A stretch of 64,000 nt of DNA from Capsaspora owczarzaki ATCC 30864 (lineage: Eukaryota; Opisthokonta; Filasterea), in NCBI RefSeq assembly GCF_000151315.2, contig NW_011887295.1, positions 1,468,463 to 1,532,462 of the forward strand, given 5' to 3'. The translations under genes and the position numbers were made by a program. Every line of letters starts with the position of its first letter. Positions within the stretch are counted from its first letter, which is position 1. Below, piece after piece: positions 20,908-32,600 of this stretch. Under the pieces are notes generated by a model, which did not search any database, was not told the origin of the DNA, and worked only from the letters and a program-made list of their open reading frames with translations.

Positions 20908-22960
20908 TTAGCCCAAAACTTGAGCGAGCTGATTGGCGCACGTAGCAAGTCGTGCGCTCTTGCCTCGCAACCCAGACAGGATTGTATCAAAGCCGAGCGC
21001 AATCACAAGCTGCTTCGAGTCCTCGTTTCTTGAGACCAGCTGGAGCAACGCGGAGAGCCCTCGGAAGACTGCGGGTTGGAGAAACATCAGAGCATCAGCA
21101 ACACGAACAGGCTCTCCAACTCGAGCTCAAGCATCAACAGACCAACACAACACTCGCAAGCAACAAAATCCATACCCGATTCCTCGTCATCTTGAGCAGT
21201 GGCGGGAGCAGCCAGAATATGATGAATCGCCGTGGTCAATTCCGCCACAGCGCTTGCAGCTACCTCTGACAGAGTGCTACCCAGACTGAGCGCAATGTTG
21301 AACGCCAGAGTTGCTGCGGTCTGACGAATAACGGGACGAGGTGGGTTGAGCAACGCAGTCACCGTGGCGTTGACAACTGCAGCAATGGCACTGTCGCTCA
21401 GCATATACTTGGCGCCAGTGTCCGATGCAAACATGTTGCATGCTGCGCGCAAGACGACAAGCTGAGCAGCGTCAGAACTGAACACGGCACCGTCGCCCGT
21501 GACGAGCGCGGCCAAGAGATGGGGAATGCAGTTGTTTTGGAGAGGGTTGGACACAAGCGCAATTGCTCCGTCCGCCAGCAGCCAGACACGCAGCAAGTCC
21601 AGAACGGGGAAGAGCTGCTCGGTGCGCAGGATGCGCAATCGCGGAGTCGCGACATGGGCCTGTTCAATCATTCCCAGCGGCCAGTATGGTTGAAGCAGCG
21701 CAGTAAAGAGCGCCACATGCTCCCCATTTGCCTTGACACGCGATCCGATGAGGGCGGTCGTTGCTGGCGTGGGAACTGCAGTCAAGGACGCTTCCAACGA
21801 ATCCAACTGTGCAGCAAGCGCGTTCGTGAGCGGCATAATGGTTGCGTCTTGCGTGGCATCTGCGCGATTGGTGTCCAAAAACCCACGCAGCTTGGTCATG
21901 ATGGTGGACAGTTGGAGCTGATCGAATGTGTGTGGTCGCAGCGGCTGAGCGGTGGCTGTTCCAGTGGCAGTTGGAGTGGGTGCAGCTGCACCACCTGGTT
22001 GCTGGCCCGCCATTGAGCGAAATGGAACCTCGTCCACTGCCTGACCACTTGTAAAGAACGAGTTGATGAGCGGCCGGAGCATGGCGCCCATCGGCGTTGA
22101 CGCAAAGTCGTCCGGCAGCGAGCGAATGTAGCTGGGAATGTCCCGCGCCACAAGGAACTGCGCGCACTCTTGGGTGAAGTGGTTGCAGTTCTGATCGAGC
22201 AAGTGGTACGACGTCGAGCTGAACTGGCCCGCGTCGCTCAGTCCGCGTAGAAAGTCGTGGAACACGTCGCGCGGGATGGCAGTGACGCCCAAATCGACCT
22301 GCCGCAGTGGCTGGCCGTGCATTGTGCGCCCTGGCTGGGCAGTCTGGATGCCCGCTCCAAAGTAGTATTCTCTATTGCGAGACAGGCATTTTCGTGGTAC
22401 GAGCATCGAGTTCAGTCCGCTGGGTTACAGCAACCGAGTTCAGATTGAATGTTTCATGCTTCCCCCTTCCCCCTTCCCCGCTCTGTACTTTACGGCTTGT
22501 ATCGCGTTGTCAATGTGCCGTTGTAAATGTCTTCTTGCAGTTCACCTGTTTCAGGTTTTTGGTCGTTGTTGGTCGTTGTTGTACTGTATGGTGATTGACC
22601 AACTCACTTCACGTACTTTGCTTCACTTCACCCTTCTTCACCTCACTCAAAGTCGGCCATCGCTGCATCTTTCTCGTGTTTTGCATACAATTGTTCCGCA
22701 CTATTTATTTTTTTTGCCTTTCGGGTTTTCCAGAACAAAAATCTTGGCTCTTCGAATTGTAGTTTCCCGAATTTCAATCCAAATTCTGAACCGAACGTTT
22801 CGAGTTGATGTTTGTTTGGTGTTTTTTTCGCTTACTCGCCGTAGACGACGATGGACGTGTGCCAGATGCCGTCGAGGTGCCGTCCGAGGTACGCAGACGA
22901 GAACTGCGACGCCATGCCACGCGACAGGTCGTAGACGTATAAAACAACCGAAGACGACAT
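20908..22960 (-). CDS. PPPDE (DeSI-type) thiol peptidase fused to PUL domain
   Basis: Three exons (22960-22836, 22371-21176, 21068-20908) give 493 aa. The N-terminal PPPDE domain (about 1-150) starts [13 protein letters not shown], has the catalytic His in [10 protein letters not shown] and the catalytic Cys in [12 protein letters not shown]. This is the fold of the DESI isopeptidases that remove SUMO or ubiquitin. A Pro/Thr/Ala linker leads to an all-helical PUL domain (about 200-493) of the kind that binds p97/Cdc48 in PLAA, ending in [11 protein letters not shown]. Fungal and plant homologues often carry a thioredoxin domain between the two; none is visible here. Exon 1 was found from the MSSSVVLYV start and its GTAAGC donor. 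Confidence 0.85.
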
Positions 22961-23188
22961 TTTTCAAAATGGAAGGAAGACTGAAGTTCGTCTGAGAAAT
23001 TTCGAGATGCATTACTTGGTTGTAAAGTGCTGCTCGTACTAAAGTGATGCAATAGAAAGTAAAATAATCATAATGCTAGTTTTAATAGCAATGCTGAACA
23101 ACAGCAAGAACAAACGACGACAAAAAAATCAAAATGTCCTGTACACTCACATCACCGCGACATCTAAGGCAGTGGTCGAGGGCTTCTT

Positions 23189-24076
23189 TTAGCGCGACAG
23201 CGTGCCACCACCCGACACATGCAGGCTTTGAGCGGTAGTCCAGTTGTTGGTCGGACTGACGAGGAAATCAACGACGACGGCAACATCTTCGACGGTGCCG
23301 ACGCGCTTGAAGAGACTCGATGCCTTGGCAATTTCGAGAATCTTGTCGGAAAGCATGTCCGTTGCAGTAAACCCAGGCATCACTGTGTTGACCGTCACGC
23401 CGCGACCGGCGAGTTCTGCGGCAAACAGCTTGGTGTATTCGTGCAGAGGCGCCTTGGACGGGGCATACGCGCCAAACAAAGACACAGCTCCGGATGCAAG
23501 GCTTGCAGAGCTAATGTTGACGATGCGACCATTGTTGCGAATGACCTTGGAAGCAGCACGGAGCAAGAAGAAAGGGCCCTTCGAGTTGACCGCGAACATT
23601 TCGTCAAACTGCTCCTCGGTCACTCCCTCTGAGCCAGCTCCGCCCAAATAGACCTGGTGTTCCAACAACATACACAGCAATTTGGTCAGCACACAGTTTT
23701 CGTCGCAAGTGCCGGGTGTGTGGGGGTGGTGTGTGCGCGACATCAAACCCTCTTCGTTTTCGCAATTCCGTCCTCCACTTACACCAGCGTTGTTCACGAG
23801 AATGTCCAGACCGCCATAGGCATCCACGGCAGCTTGGACGAGCTTGTTGCCCTGCGAGATATCGCGGCCGATGGAGGCTTGAACCGCCGTAGCGCGACCT
23901 CCGGCTTTGGTGATTGCGTCGACCACCTCCTTGGCGGCGTTGGCGTTGGAGGCGTAGTTGACAATCACAGCGGCACCCTGCGCACCGAGATGCAGCGCGA
24001 TTTCGCGACCAATACCACGCGATGCGCCAGTGACAATGGCGACCTTGCCATTCAGGAGTTGACTGTTCAGCGACAT
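23189..24076 (-). CDS. Short-chain dehydrogenase/reductase
   Basis: Classical SDR of 252 aa from two exons (24076-23783, 23653-23189). It has a Rossmann cofactor loop TGASRGIG, the NNAG motif (split by the intron), the catalytic Ser in NISSASLASG and the YAPSK Tyr-Lys pair. Asn-Tyr after the second strand (VNYAS) favours NADP(H) over NAD(H). Substrate unknown; the closest style is bacterial-like FabG/3-oxoacyl reductases. The intron has no in-frame stop, so retaining it would add about 43 residues; the spliced form matches the family length. A TTTTTTGCAG acceptor at about 24103-24112, just upstream of the ATG, suggests a 5' UTR intron. Confidence 0.9.
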   Translation of the reverse strand: MSLNSQLLNGKVAIVTGASRGIGREIALHLGAQGAAVIVNYASNANAAKEVVDAITKAGGRATAVQASIGRDISQGNKLVQAAVDAYGGLDILVNNAGVSGGRNCENEEGLMSRTHHPHTPGTCDENCVLTKLLCMLLEHQVYLGGAGSEGVTEEQFDEMFAVNSKGPFFLLRAASKVIRNNGRIVNISSASLASGAVSLFGAYAPSKAPLHEYTKLFAAELAGRGVTVNTVMPGFTATDMLSDKILEIAKASSLFKRVGTVEDVAVVVDFLVSPTNNWTTAQSLHVSGGGTLSR

Positions 24077-24873
24077 GGCTTTCTTGTTCAATTCTAGGTC
24101 TGCAAAAAACAAGAAAGACACGATCGTCTGTGAGTGTGAGCAAGTCGTCCTTTTGGGAGAATGGGGCAACGCCGAACTGAACCAAACCTGTGAAGTAGCT
24201 GCTTTGAGGCTTGTTTTCTTGTTTTGTTGGTTTCTGATCTTGTTTCGAAGATGTTCAGAATGAAGAGTGAAGTGATTCCTTTTCCGAATCCAGAGCGCCC
24301 TATTTAAACGCGCAAAGCCAAGGTGGGATCCAAGACGAAATGGGAAAAAATCACCGTGTCCGAAAATCGCCGTGCTGACCTCAAAATGCTCCACTCCTGC
24401 TGTCCCGCCTCCGCTTCCGTGTCTAGAATTCGATGGGAATGCTCCACTCAGCAGCAGCAGCAGCTTCGGAACACAAAATAACGCGAGGATGGTGGACACG
24501 ATACGGCGAAGCGGCGAGTTCTGGGATGACAGTCTCAATGCTGGCCAGTGATTTACAAGATTTACAATACTGTATCAGATCGGCCCGAGTTGCTCTTGGC
24601 CAAGTCCTACCACATGTGCATGGCATGAAAACCTCGGATCCAGCGGATGAAGCGAGCTCAGAGACTCGCTTTCTGTTTTTGTGAGCTGTTTTTTTTTTTT
24701 CAAAGAGTTCCAGAGCACTGCACTTTGTAGTTGAATGAGGCCCAGACGGCGTTGGCATCATGCAACACTGGCGCCCCCTTTTCACCCGGGAGCGGATGCG
24801 TTAGCCGCCAAGTCTCAGTCGTTTTTTCAGAGTTTTGTTGTTTCACAGCTGAAACGCAAGCCAAACAAACCAA
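24077..24873. promoter_or_regulatory. Divergent region between SDR and HAUS5
   Basis: About 800 bp between two opposite start codons. It includes the SDR 5' UTR intron acceptor (about 24103-24112) and an A/T-rich TATTTAAA element near 24300 that could be a core-promoter motif for the SDR. A T run precedes HAUS5 near 24688. Nothing coding is supported. Confidence 0.4.
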
Positions 24874-27800
24874 ATGTCGAGCCACGGGTCGCTGCGATCC
24901 CAACGGCAACCTCATCAGCCATCTCAGCACTCTCATCCACCCCAACAGTCTCAGTCTCAGCAGAGTCAGTCGCAACAGCGGCTGGCGGAGGAAGTGGCGC
25001 GATGGGCCAATGCAGAGCTGCAGTACTCGCCCGGATTGACCAGCGAGCAACTTGCGCCGCTCTGCCGTGGCAACATGCAGCATGTCTGGCAGTACCTCGT
25101 AGACCACGTTCGCTCTGAGCAGAACGCGGCCGTCGAGCGCGGCAACGCTCGCCTGAATGCAGGCGCAAGTTTGAATTTGGCGCCAAATTTGAGCTCGGAC
25201 GAAGCCCAGCGACGCAAGCGACTCGCGCAGCGCCGTGGGCAGCTGCAGGCCGAGATCGCCCAGACGCGCGACCACATTGCGCGAGTGCGGCAGGAGACGG
25301 CCGTGGTGAAGAGCAGTCTGCAGCAGTCCAGCGTCGCCGTGGAAGCGGCAAGCAGCGAGATCAGCCAGGTCAGACAGCGCCAGGCACTGCTCGCAGGCTA
25401 CTCTGCACAGGTGGAGCACATTGCATCGAGCAGCCGCCAAGTCATCGCCCAGCTGGCCGAGCAACGCCAGGCCGAGCAGGCAAGGGCGGCCTCGTCCTCG
25501 TCTGAAACAGCGCTTCTGGCTCGCTCAGCCAATACTGCCAAAGCCAGTCATGGTAGTGGCACCAACTTTGGTGATCAACGGGCAAGCAATGCAAGTGCTG
25601 CCCTCGAGTCTGCTGCCACTCGCGTCGTTCGAGAAGCCTGCGCGAGAGTCGAGGAGCACCTCATTCTCAGAGTGCAATCTGCATTGAAAACGAACACGGG
25701 CCTCAACAATCAGCATGCGACCGGAACGATGGACGAGGCCGGTGCTCGCAACCCGGCACTCTCTGCGTCCAAAGCTCGCACCTGGCAGGCTGTCGAGTAT
25801 GCTGCAGCGCAGTTGGGCCCGAGCGCGTTGGTTCGCGGATTGACTGGATACGTTGCCTCTGCCATCACTGCCGTTCAAGCTGAGACAGACTCGCTCGATT
25901 TTGACGCAGAAGCTCAAGAGTACCGGTAAGAGCGCAGGGGTGGTGGCGGTGGTGGTAGTGGTTTGTGCAAGTTTGTCGCCAATGTTTTGCCTTCTTTTCT
26001 TTTCTTTCCCTTGTGTGCCTTGTTCCGATCAGAAAACGATTCTTAGGTGAAGAGGATGACCTGAAACGCGATCTTAAAGGGGTTCATGACCGATTGCAGG
26101 TAAGCAACAACGACTCACATTGGCTTTTCTGCGAAAGGGCAACTTGTACCAACCCGTTCACACCACACCACCACAGGAATTGCAATCCATTCACTCGAGG
26201 ATTGTACTTGAGACCATGCAAGCACGCTTGCGGTCGGTCGCACATGATGCCGACACGCGCAGGTCGACGCGCGAGATTCAAGCTCGTTTGTTGAACGCGT
26301 TTTCGGGGGATGCGACAATGCAAAATCTCCTTGCGTAAGCTCGCATCAAAACAAAAAATGCTGCAGATGGAATCCTTTGACATTGTATCTCACTCGAGCT
26401 GTCTCTGTTGGGATTTTTCAACCGTGTGCAGAGAGTCGTATCGACTCGACGCACACATTGCCGGGTTGGAATCAAAATGTCAGTTCTTGAGGCGTGTGTT
26501 CCAGCAGCAACACGAGCAAATCATATCAGGTCAACCAATGCAAACGAAACTGGAGGAGCTGCAAGAGAACATTGCAGACCTGACCCACTCCACGGTAAAC
26601 GCAACTTGCCTTATTCGAGCGGATAGATTGCTAGCTTTGTTGCTGACTTTGCTTGCGAACAGACCTCGCATGAATCCTTGATACAAGCGCTGCTGGTCAA
26701 AACCAAAGCGGTTGCCCAGCAGGTGGCAGCGAAGCAGGCTGAGGTATTTGTTGTTCTTTTTTGCAGTTGGCATGTGGAACCGAAACATGTGCTCACTTGT
26801 ATTGTTTGGGGGGGGGGGAACCTTCAAAATAATCTTTAGATATCTTCATCCCACAAGGATGCTCTGATGCCATCCAAGCTTGCTATTGACCAGAGCACGC
26901 GCGATCTACAAAACTTTGTCCAACGCGAACTTGCAGCATTCCAAGCTCTGCCCCTCGCGCTCGTTCGGTTTTCACAGCTCCCCACGTAACGTGTTGCTGA
27001 GTTGCAACGTTTTGATATACCGCGATGATGTTGCTTTGCAGTCAGCGAGTTAATTTCAATCTGCTCTGCAATAATGTTGGCTTGGTTTGTGGCAATCACA
27101 GGTCTCCCCGAACGCCAGTCGCTCATCTCAGTGTGCATCGACTGCAAGCGCACATGAGCACAGCGTCGCTTCAAGCCGTACTGCAACATTTGGACATCCC
27201 ATGGTACTTTGTAAGTGAATTGATTTCACTGTTGCCAGTGCTATGTCTCATTCGTGTCTCACATGCGCCCCTTCCGCAACACTCTCCAGACGCCCGAACG
27301 TGTGCTCGAGCTTACCATCGACAAGGCCAATCATTGTGAGTCATGCTGCTTTGTTGCTTTGGATCCGTGATGCCGAAATGATCTATCGTTCTCATTCAAC
27401 TGGGGCAAATCTTAGTGGTGGCGCTCCAAGACCGCGAGGGAGCGACTGAAAGCTCTTTACGAGCGCTTCAGCTAACAGAGCAACAGTTGCCTGGTGATAC
27501 CATTGACGGTGAGGATTCTTGCAAGGGAATTTTGCAATCCTTGCGCGCATTTTCACTCACCGTGTTTTTTTTTCTCTTTTGGTCACCCTGCAGCGCTTGT
27601 TTGCCGCGCAGAAGAATGGTTTGGACGATGCGCACAGGACTTGACGCCCCAGCTCAAGCGTCATTTAATCAAGGCGCGCGAGCATCTTCAGGCTTGCCAG
27701 CAAACACAGACGCTGATTCAAGAGTGGTGGGAACAGCCTGCTCAGTACGCTGCTCCCTGGCTATCGGTGGAGCAGCGCAACATTCAGGAGTGGAGCGAGC

Positions 27801-28084
27801 TGTGGACCAAGCTTGCCAATCGATTGCGCCAGTTGAGTGGAACCAACAGCGCCGCAGGCTTGGTGACAGATTCGCGGCATCAATTCGGGGCAGACAGCAG
27901 CTTTACGAATACCAGCGTCATGGCCACACCTGCCACCTCCAGCTCTCGGGGCTGGCCCGCGGATCGCTCACACCACAAGTCGACCGGCCGAAATCAGTCG
28001 TCGTCGGGCCTCGACTTTACAACGCGTTCCACACCCGCATCACACGGCGTGAGTCGGTCGTACATTTCAGATTTCGCGGTCTAG
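24874..28084 (+). CDS. HAUS5: HAUS augmin-like complex subunit 5
   Basis: Subunit of augmin, which recruits gamma-tubulin to spindle microtubules for branching nucleation. Ten exons: 24874-25925, 26033-26099, 26177-26334, 26432-26594, 26664-26743, 26840-26985, 27102-27210, 27290-27335, 27416-27508, 27594-28084; about 801 aa. HAUS5 hallmarks are the N-terminal LAPLCRGNMQHVWQYLVDHV (animal form LCLGQGADIWAYILQHV) and the C-terminal QEWWEQPAQYAAPWLSVE. Long coiled coils lie between. The N-terminus is Gln/His/Ser-rich. Exon 5 (26664-26743) must be read in two frames for the gene to stay open: total exon length is one base short of a multiple of three (2405 nt). This means a one-base deletion (real or sequencing) near 26700, or a splice form I missed. 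Confidence 0.88.
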
Positions 28085-28377
28085 TCAGAGTTGCAGCTTT
28101 CATGTTGTCAAACATGTCCGTTTTCATTGCGACATTCAACAACAGCTCGAATGCACGCAAGATTGGTGCCATCCGGTCATTGTCCCCACCCAAGTGAACT
28201 CGTGGATTGCCGAATACACTCAAAGATGACCTCAAAACAAAAAAAAGCTGTAGATTTCAGCGAATAGAGAGAACAACCATTTCCATTCAATCACCGACTT
28301 GTCCCCCAGCTCCCATTCATTCATCTCACAAAATTCCGCACGACAACACAGATCCATCTAAGCTTGTAGAATTGCAG

Positions 28378-29425
28378 TTATTTCGGCTTGGGCTTCTCGG
28401 CTTGCTGGACTTGAGCGGCGACATTCTGCACTGCCTTTTCGACCTCGTCCACTCTTGCGGCCATCTCGTCAAGTGCTGAGAAGAAACCCCCCAAATTCAA
28501 CCAAAAACACAGCCAAGCAAGCCCAAAAACCAGACAAACAGAGCGCAACGCAGCATCAAGGAAAAATAACGAAAAAAAAAAAACCGCGGGAATGGCAACC
28601 AGCAACATCCAACAACAACACTGTGCAAGGACAAACCAGCTCAATCTCAGCAATTCAATCTCAGCAACAAGCAACATTCCTTGCCAGCATGGAGCACGAT
28701 ATTCTTAGTGAGGATGGTGTCCGCCATAGTTTCAAAGTTGGTTTGCTGTCATTCATTTCAACAAACAAAGTTAGCGAGCATAAAATCTGAGAATCTGAGA
28801 TTGAGCTGAAAGTGGCGCCAAGCCGATCGATCCAAGCACCCAATGTTTTGCTCAATGTTCACCAATTCAAGGTGCCAATCTGATCCAGATCATAACCATT
28901 GTTGCGGTTGTTGAGGAGAGGGTGATTTGGGCCAAAATGCAAAACCTTTTAAGGTTTCCACGAGACTCGACACATTTCGCTCTCCAGAAACCAAACATCA
29001 CTCTTGGAAGAGGCAGCGATTATTGGACCAAAGAAAAGGGGGGGGGGGTTGGTGTGCGCAGTGGGCGAATGCGTGCTTTGGGTTTCTGTGCGTTTACCAT
29101 TGAGGACATGAGTTGCTTGACCTGACAGACCGCCACACGAAATCATCAGCAATATTGTCATGCGCATCATCGACGCGCGGAGCACCAAACATTCACAAAG
29201 TACCGTGAGTGAGTGAGCATGAAATCGCATTCACTTGTGCCGCCAGTAGTGCGACCCTCTCTCTCTCTCTCGCTCGCTCTCGCTCTCTCGCGCTCTCTCG
29301 TTTCCAGAACTGACAAAGTTGGCGAGATCTTCGACGTTCTGCGGGTCGGACGCAGCACCGGCGTTGGCAGCAGACGCAGACGCAGCAGCAGGCAAAGTTG
29401 GAGAAGCAGCCGAATTGTCGCTCAT
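28378..29425 (-). CDS. HSBP1: Heat shock factor-binding protein 1
   Basis: Small coiled-coil protein that binds heat-shock factor trimers and dampens the heat-shock response. Exons 29425-29315, 29121-29098 (24 nt), 28745 to about 28706, and 28475-28378. The product has about 25 extra Ala/Ser residues at the N-terminus, then NVEDLANF|VKQLMSSM|QTNFETMADTIL and LDEMAARVDEVEKAVQNV, matching the HSBP1 heptads (human QDLTSVVQTLLQQMQDKFQTM...RIDDMSSRIDDLE). About 95 aa. The third donor is unclear: keeping the conserved heptad spacing needs the exon to end at 28706 before AGAATA, which is not GT. A GT at about 28695 with a later acceptor changes the length by one residue. It converges on HAUS5. Confidence 0.8.
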
Positions 29426-29646
29426 TGTGAATGAATGCACGAAGAATGCAAATGGAAGAGTGAGCTCAGAGTGTCTCAGAGTCTCAGACTCAGATGGACA
29501 AGAATAACGCAGAAAAAAGAAAAGAAAAAGAGACGAAACGACTTGGGAGCAGAGTGCACAAAATGGAACACTGGACTATTGGAATTACACTTGAACAGGC
29601 ACAACAAACACAAAAAAACGTTCAGAGTCGTTAAAGAAAAAAAAAA

Positions 29647-32600
29647 TTAAACCCGACCACACTTGCAGTTGGAGGTGGATGTCAAGCGAATCCAATGCTG
29701 CGTGGAGGGCAAGTCGGGTTGAGCGGCGTTGAGATCGCAGAACGCCAAGGCAAGCGTCTTGAGCTGCCATTGCTGAATGCGTTCCGCGCCATCGCATTTC
29801 AAGCCACAAGGTGGTGCTTGAGCAGCGTCGGACCCGCGAAAGTCTCCATTCGGGAGAGATACACTCGTAGGCAACGTATCAAACAGCTTCAGCAGAATAG
29901 GCTGGGCAGTGGCGCTCAGCTCGCGCGTCGACCAGATCGCAGCCAAGATAAAGTCAACAAGACCGATCAAAGGCCCGTCAACGCCAACCTGTGCAGCACA
30001 AAAACCAAGTTGACTCAGCGCGCTCTCAAACTGCCGCCGAATGGAGGCTGAAGCGCGCGATTCTTGGCTGAAGGCGCGCACAATGAGGGATGCGGCCTTG
30101 GAAGAAGAATGCTGCGCGAGCCATCGCAGAGAGCGTTCCAGAGCGGAGCTCTCGCTGTTGTTGTCTTGGCTCGTGACAGTACGTTGGGCAGGCCACATGT
30201 TCAAGGCATCTGAAGCAATCCATAGTAGAGGCACGACCTCGGCGTTGGTGGCAGCGAGCACGCTGTCCGCGCCAAAGTCGATGGATGTCAGAAGCTCGCG
30301 AACTAGCGAGTGCAGCTGGCGCGCTTGCTTGACCGACAACGGTTGCAACAAAACAGGCGCAGCAAGAAGGTCGTTGGTAAAAGCAGAACCGGCCAGCGCC
30401 TGGTGCAAAACCGCCTTCCAAGCGCCCAACGCGGCCACGTCGGCATCGGTGGAGGACGTTGCACCAAATACGTCGACCCACAAGCGCAGGATGGCGCAGA
30501 GCTCGAGTGCCGTCAATTGGGTATGCTGGCAGGACTCTGTCAGATGGACGACTGGCTTGGTGCTGCTGCTCGGACCTTCGCTCTCATCCATTGCCTGAGA
30601 CGAGGAAGACGAAGACGACTCTGCGTGCTGACGCTGCTTGGATCGGAGTGTGTGCCAATTGCTAGCACGCTGAACTTGGATTGCCACCGTTAGCAAAGGC
30701 AGCAGCAATTCCATCGCAGGGAGTGCGCGAGTGCGAACGCTTGCAAACACCGAGGCGATTTTCTGCAGCAACGAGCGCACCAGCAGTTGGAACTCGAGCA
30801 CCGTCACTGCCGGCGGGAATTGTGCCGCCGCATGAGCACTGCCAGGACGGTCTGCGGTCAGCGAGTCCCAAAGCGCCTTGGTGGTGGCGGTAAGGCTGAC
30901 AAGATCAGCGATGCATGTTGCTTCTCCGCCAGGCGTCAGTGACAACGCAAAGCCTTGTGTGGTGCTGGCATTCGACAAACCTTGCAAGCCGGCGTTCGCG
31001 ACTTCAACACTCAACCACGTAAGTAGGCCGTTGGTGCGAACCAGCTCCTCGGAAACTTGCCTCGAGCACGAGACCAAGCGGTGAACAACACTGCGGACAA
31101 GGGTGCGCGTTGATACATCAAGACACAGCGACGAATTGATGAAGGCCATGAGCATTTCAGGCACATGGCGCCGGCGCAGCACGTCCAAATCCATCTTGGT
31201 TCGCACGCCTGTCGCGAGCACTCGGAGCAGCCAGTTGCGCTCCTTGCGGTGCAAAGGCTGCTCTCCGGCGTTGTTCGATCCGGATTTGGCCCCACTGTCG
31301 ATCTGCAGGGCGGCTGCGGATGAAAGACTCGCCGAGTCGAGCGTTGCGCTGTTGAACAGCTGGTAGAACATGGGAATGTCGTCCAGCTCCAGCGCAGGCC
31401 GCGCCAACAAGTACTTGTTCAGCGTCGCATACAGGGGATGCGCAGAATTCGTCACAACACGAGCAGCATGCACGACGACCGACATCAGCACGGATGGAAG
31501 CTGCTGCGCACGGCTGACAACCGCATTGCGGAGCGACATGAGCAAGACTCGGAGCTGTGTGCGCTCTCGGAAGCGTAAATCTTCCTCCAGCACCACCATG
31601 AACTGGCCCAAACACGTGTAGCCGACCATGCGGGTGGACTCGTCTTCGGACGCCAACGAGGCAACCAACAAGCCCAGAGCATCGCTTCCAACAAAGCGCT
31701 CGCAGTCAGTCATGTTTCCGGCAAAGAGCAGATTGGTCAACAGTGGCAGCATGAAAGTCGGGTCGTAACCAAGGTGAGGCGAGGAGAGCACGGTCGGTTG
31801 CATTGGGGCTGTAGCGAGTGGGGTGAGCTTGATGCGGCTCTGCCGGGCCATCTCGCGCATTTCTTCCAGCGAAATCGAGGCAACGGAGCACGACGGCACA
31901 AAGTTTTCAATGGCATGACGCATCAGCTGGGGATCCAGCCTCTCAAGACAGCGCTGGGTGGTGGTGTTGCGGAGCTGCTGGAGTTGCAGCTGTTGCTGCG
32001 ACCGAAGCCAGTCGTTCGCGGTCATGGCGGGATCGCCCCAGCTGAACGCATACGAGGAAATGGCAATACCCCGATGCTCATACTCGAGCATGAGGCCAAG
32101 AATGCAGCGGTCCACATAGCTGGCAGTGCCGCCATAATGTGCCAGCAGCTTTGGCACGTGCTCGAGCACGGCGCACCCGGTGCCTTGAGCCAGTTCAAAC
32201 AATTCCCGCAGCAGGACCAGCGCGGCGATGGATGAGCGGGTGGCGCTAGAGATATCGGCAGGGTTGAGAGATGCGCCAAAACGAGCACCAGTGGAAGATG
32301 ATGCAATGCCCTGCCCAGTCGAGCTTGCTGCAGAGTCCCCGGCATCGTCTTCCAGAGTCGCATCATCCTCGTCGTCGTTTTCTTCTGTGTCGTCATCATT
32401 GGACGATTCACGGCCTCGTGCCGGTCGGCCATCAGTGGACTGCGCTTGGACACGTTCGGCAGCCACGGTGCTCAGCGTACCCGAAACGGCAAACCCATCG
32501 AGCAACTTGTTGTAGAGAGCGGCGGGCGAGGGCAACGCCGGGTCAACGGCAGTCGTTTTGTCGTCAACTTGCTCGTAGAGCCGTGGAAGCAGTTGCGCCA

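Noticed and set aside
23654-23782. SDR intron read as a coding insertion
   Set aside because: It is in frame without stops, but has good GTAAGT and CACCAG sites and would insert 43 residues right after the NNAG motif, which no SDR tolerates normally.
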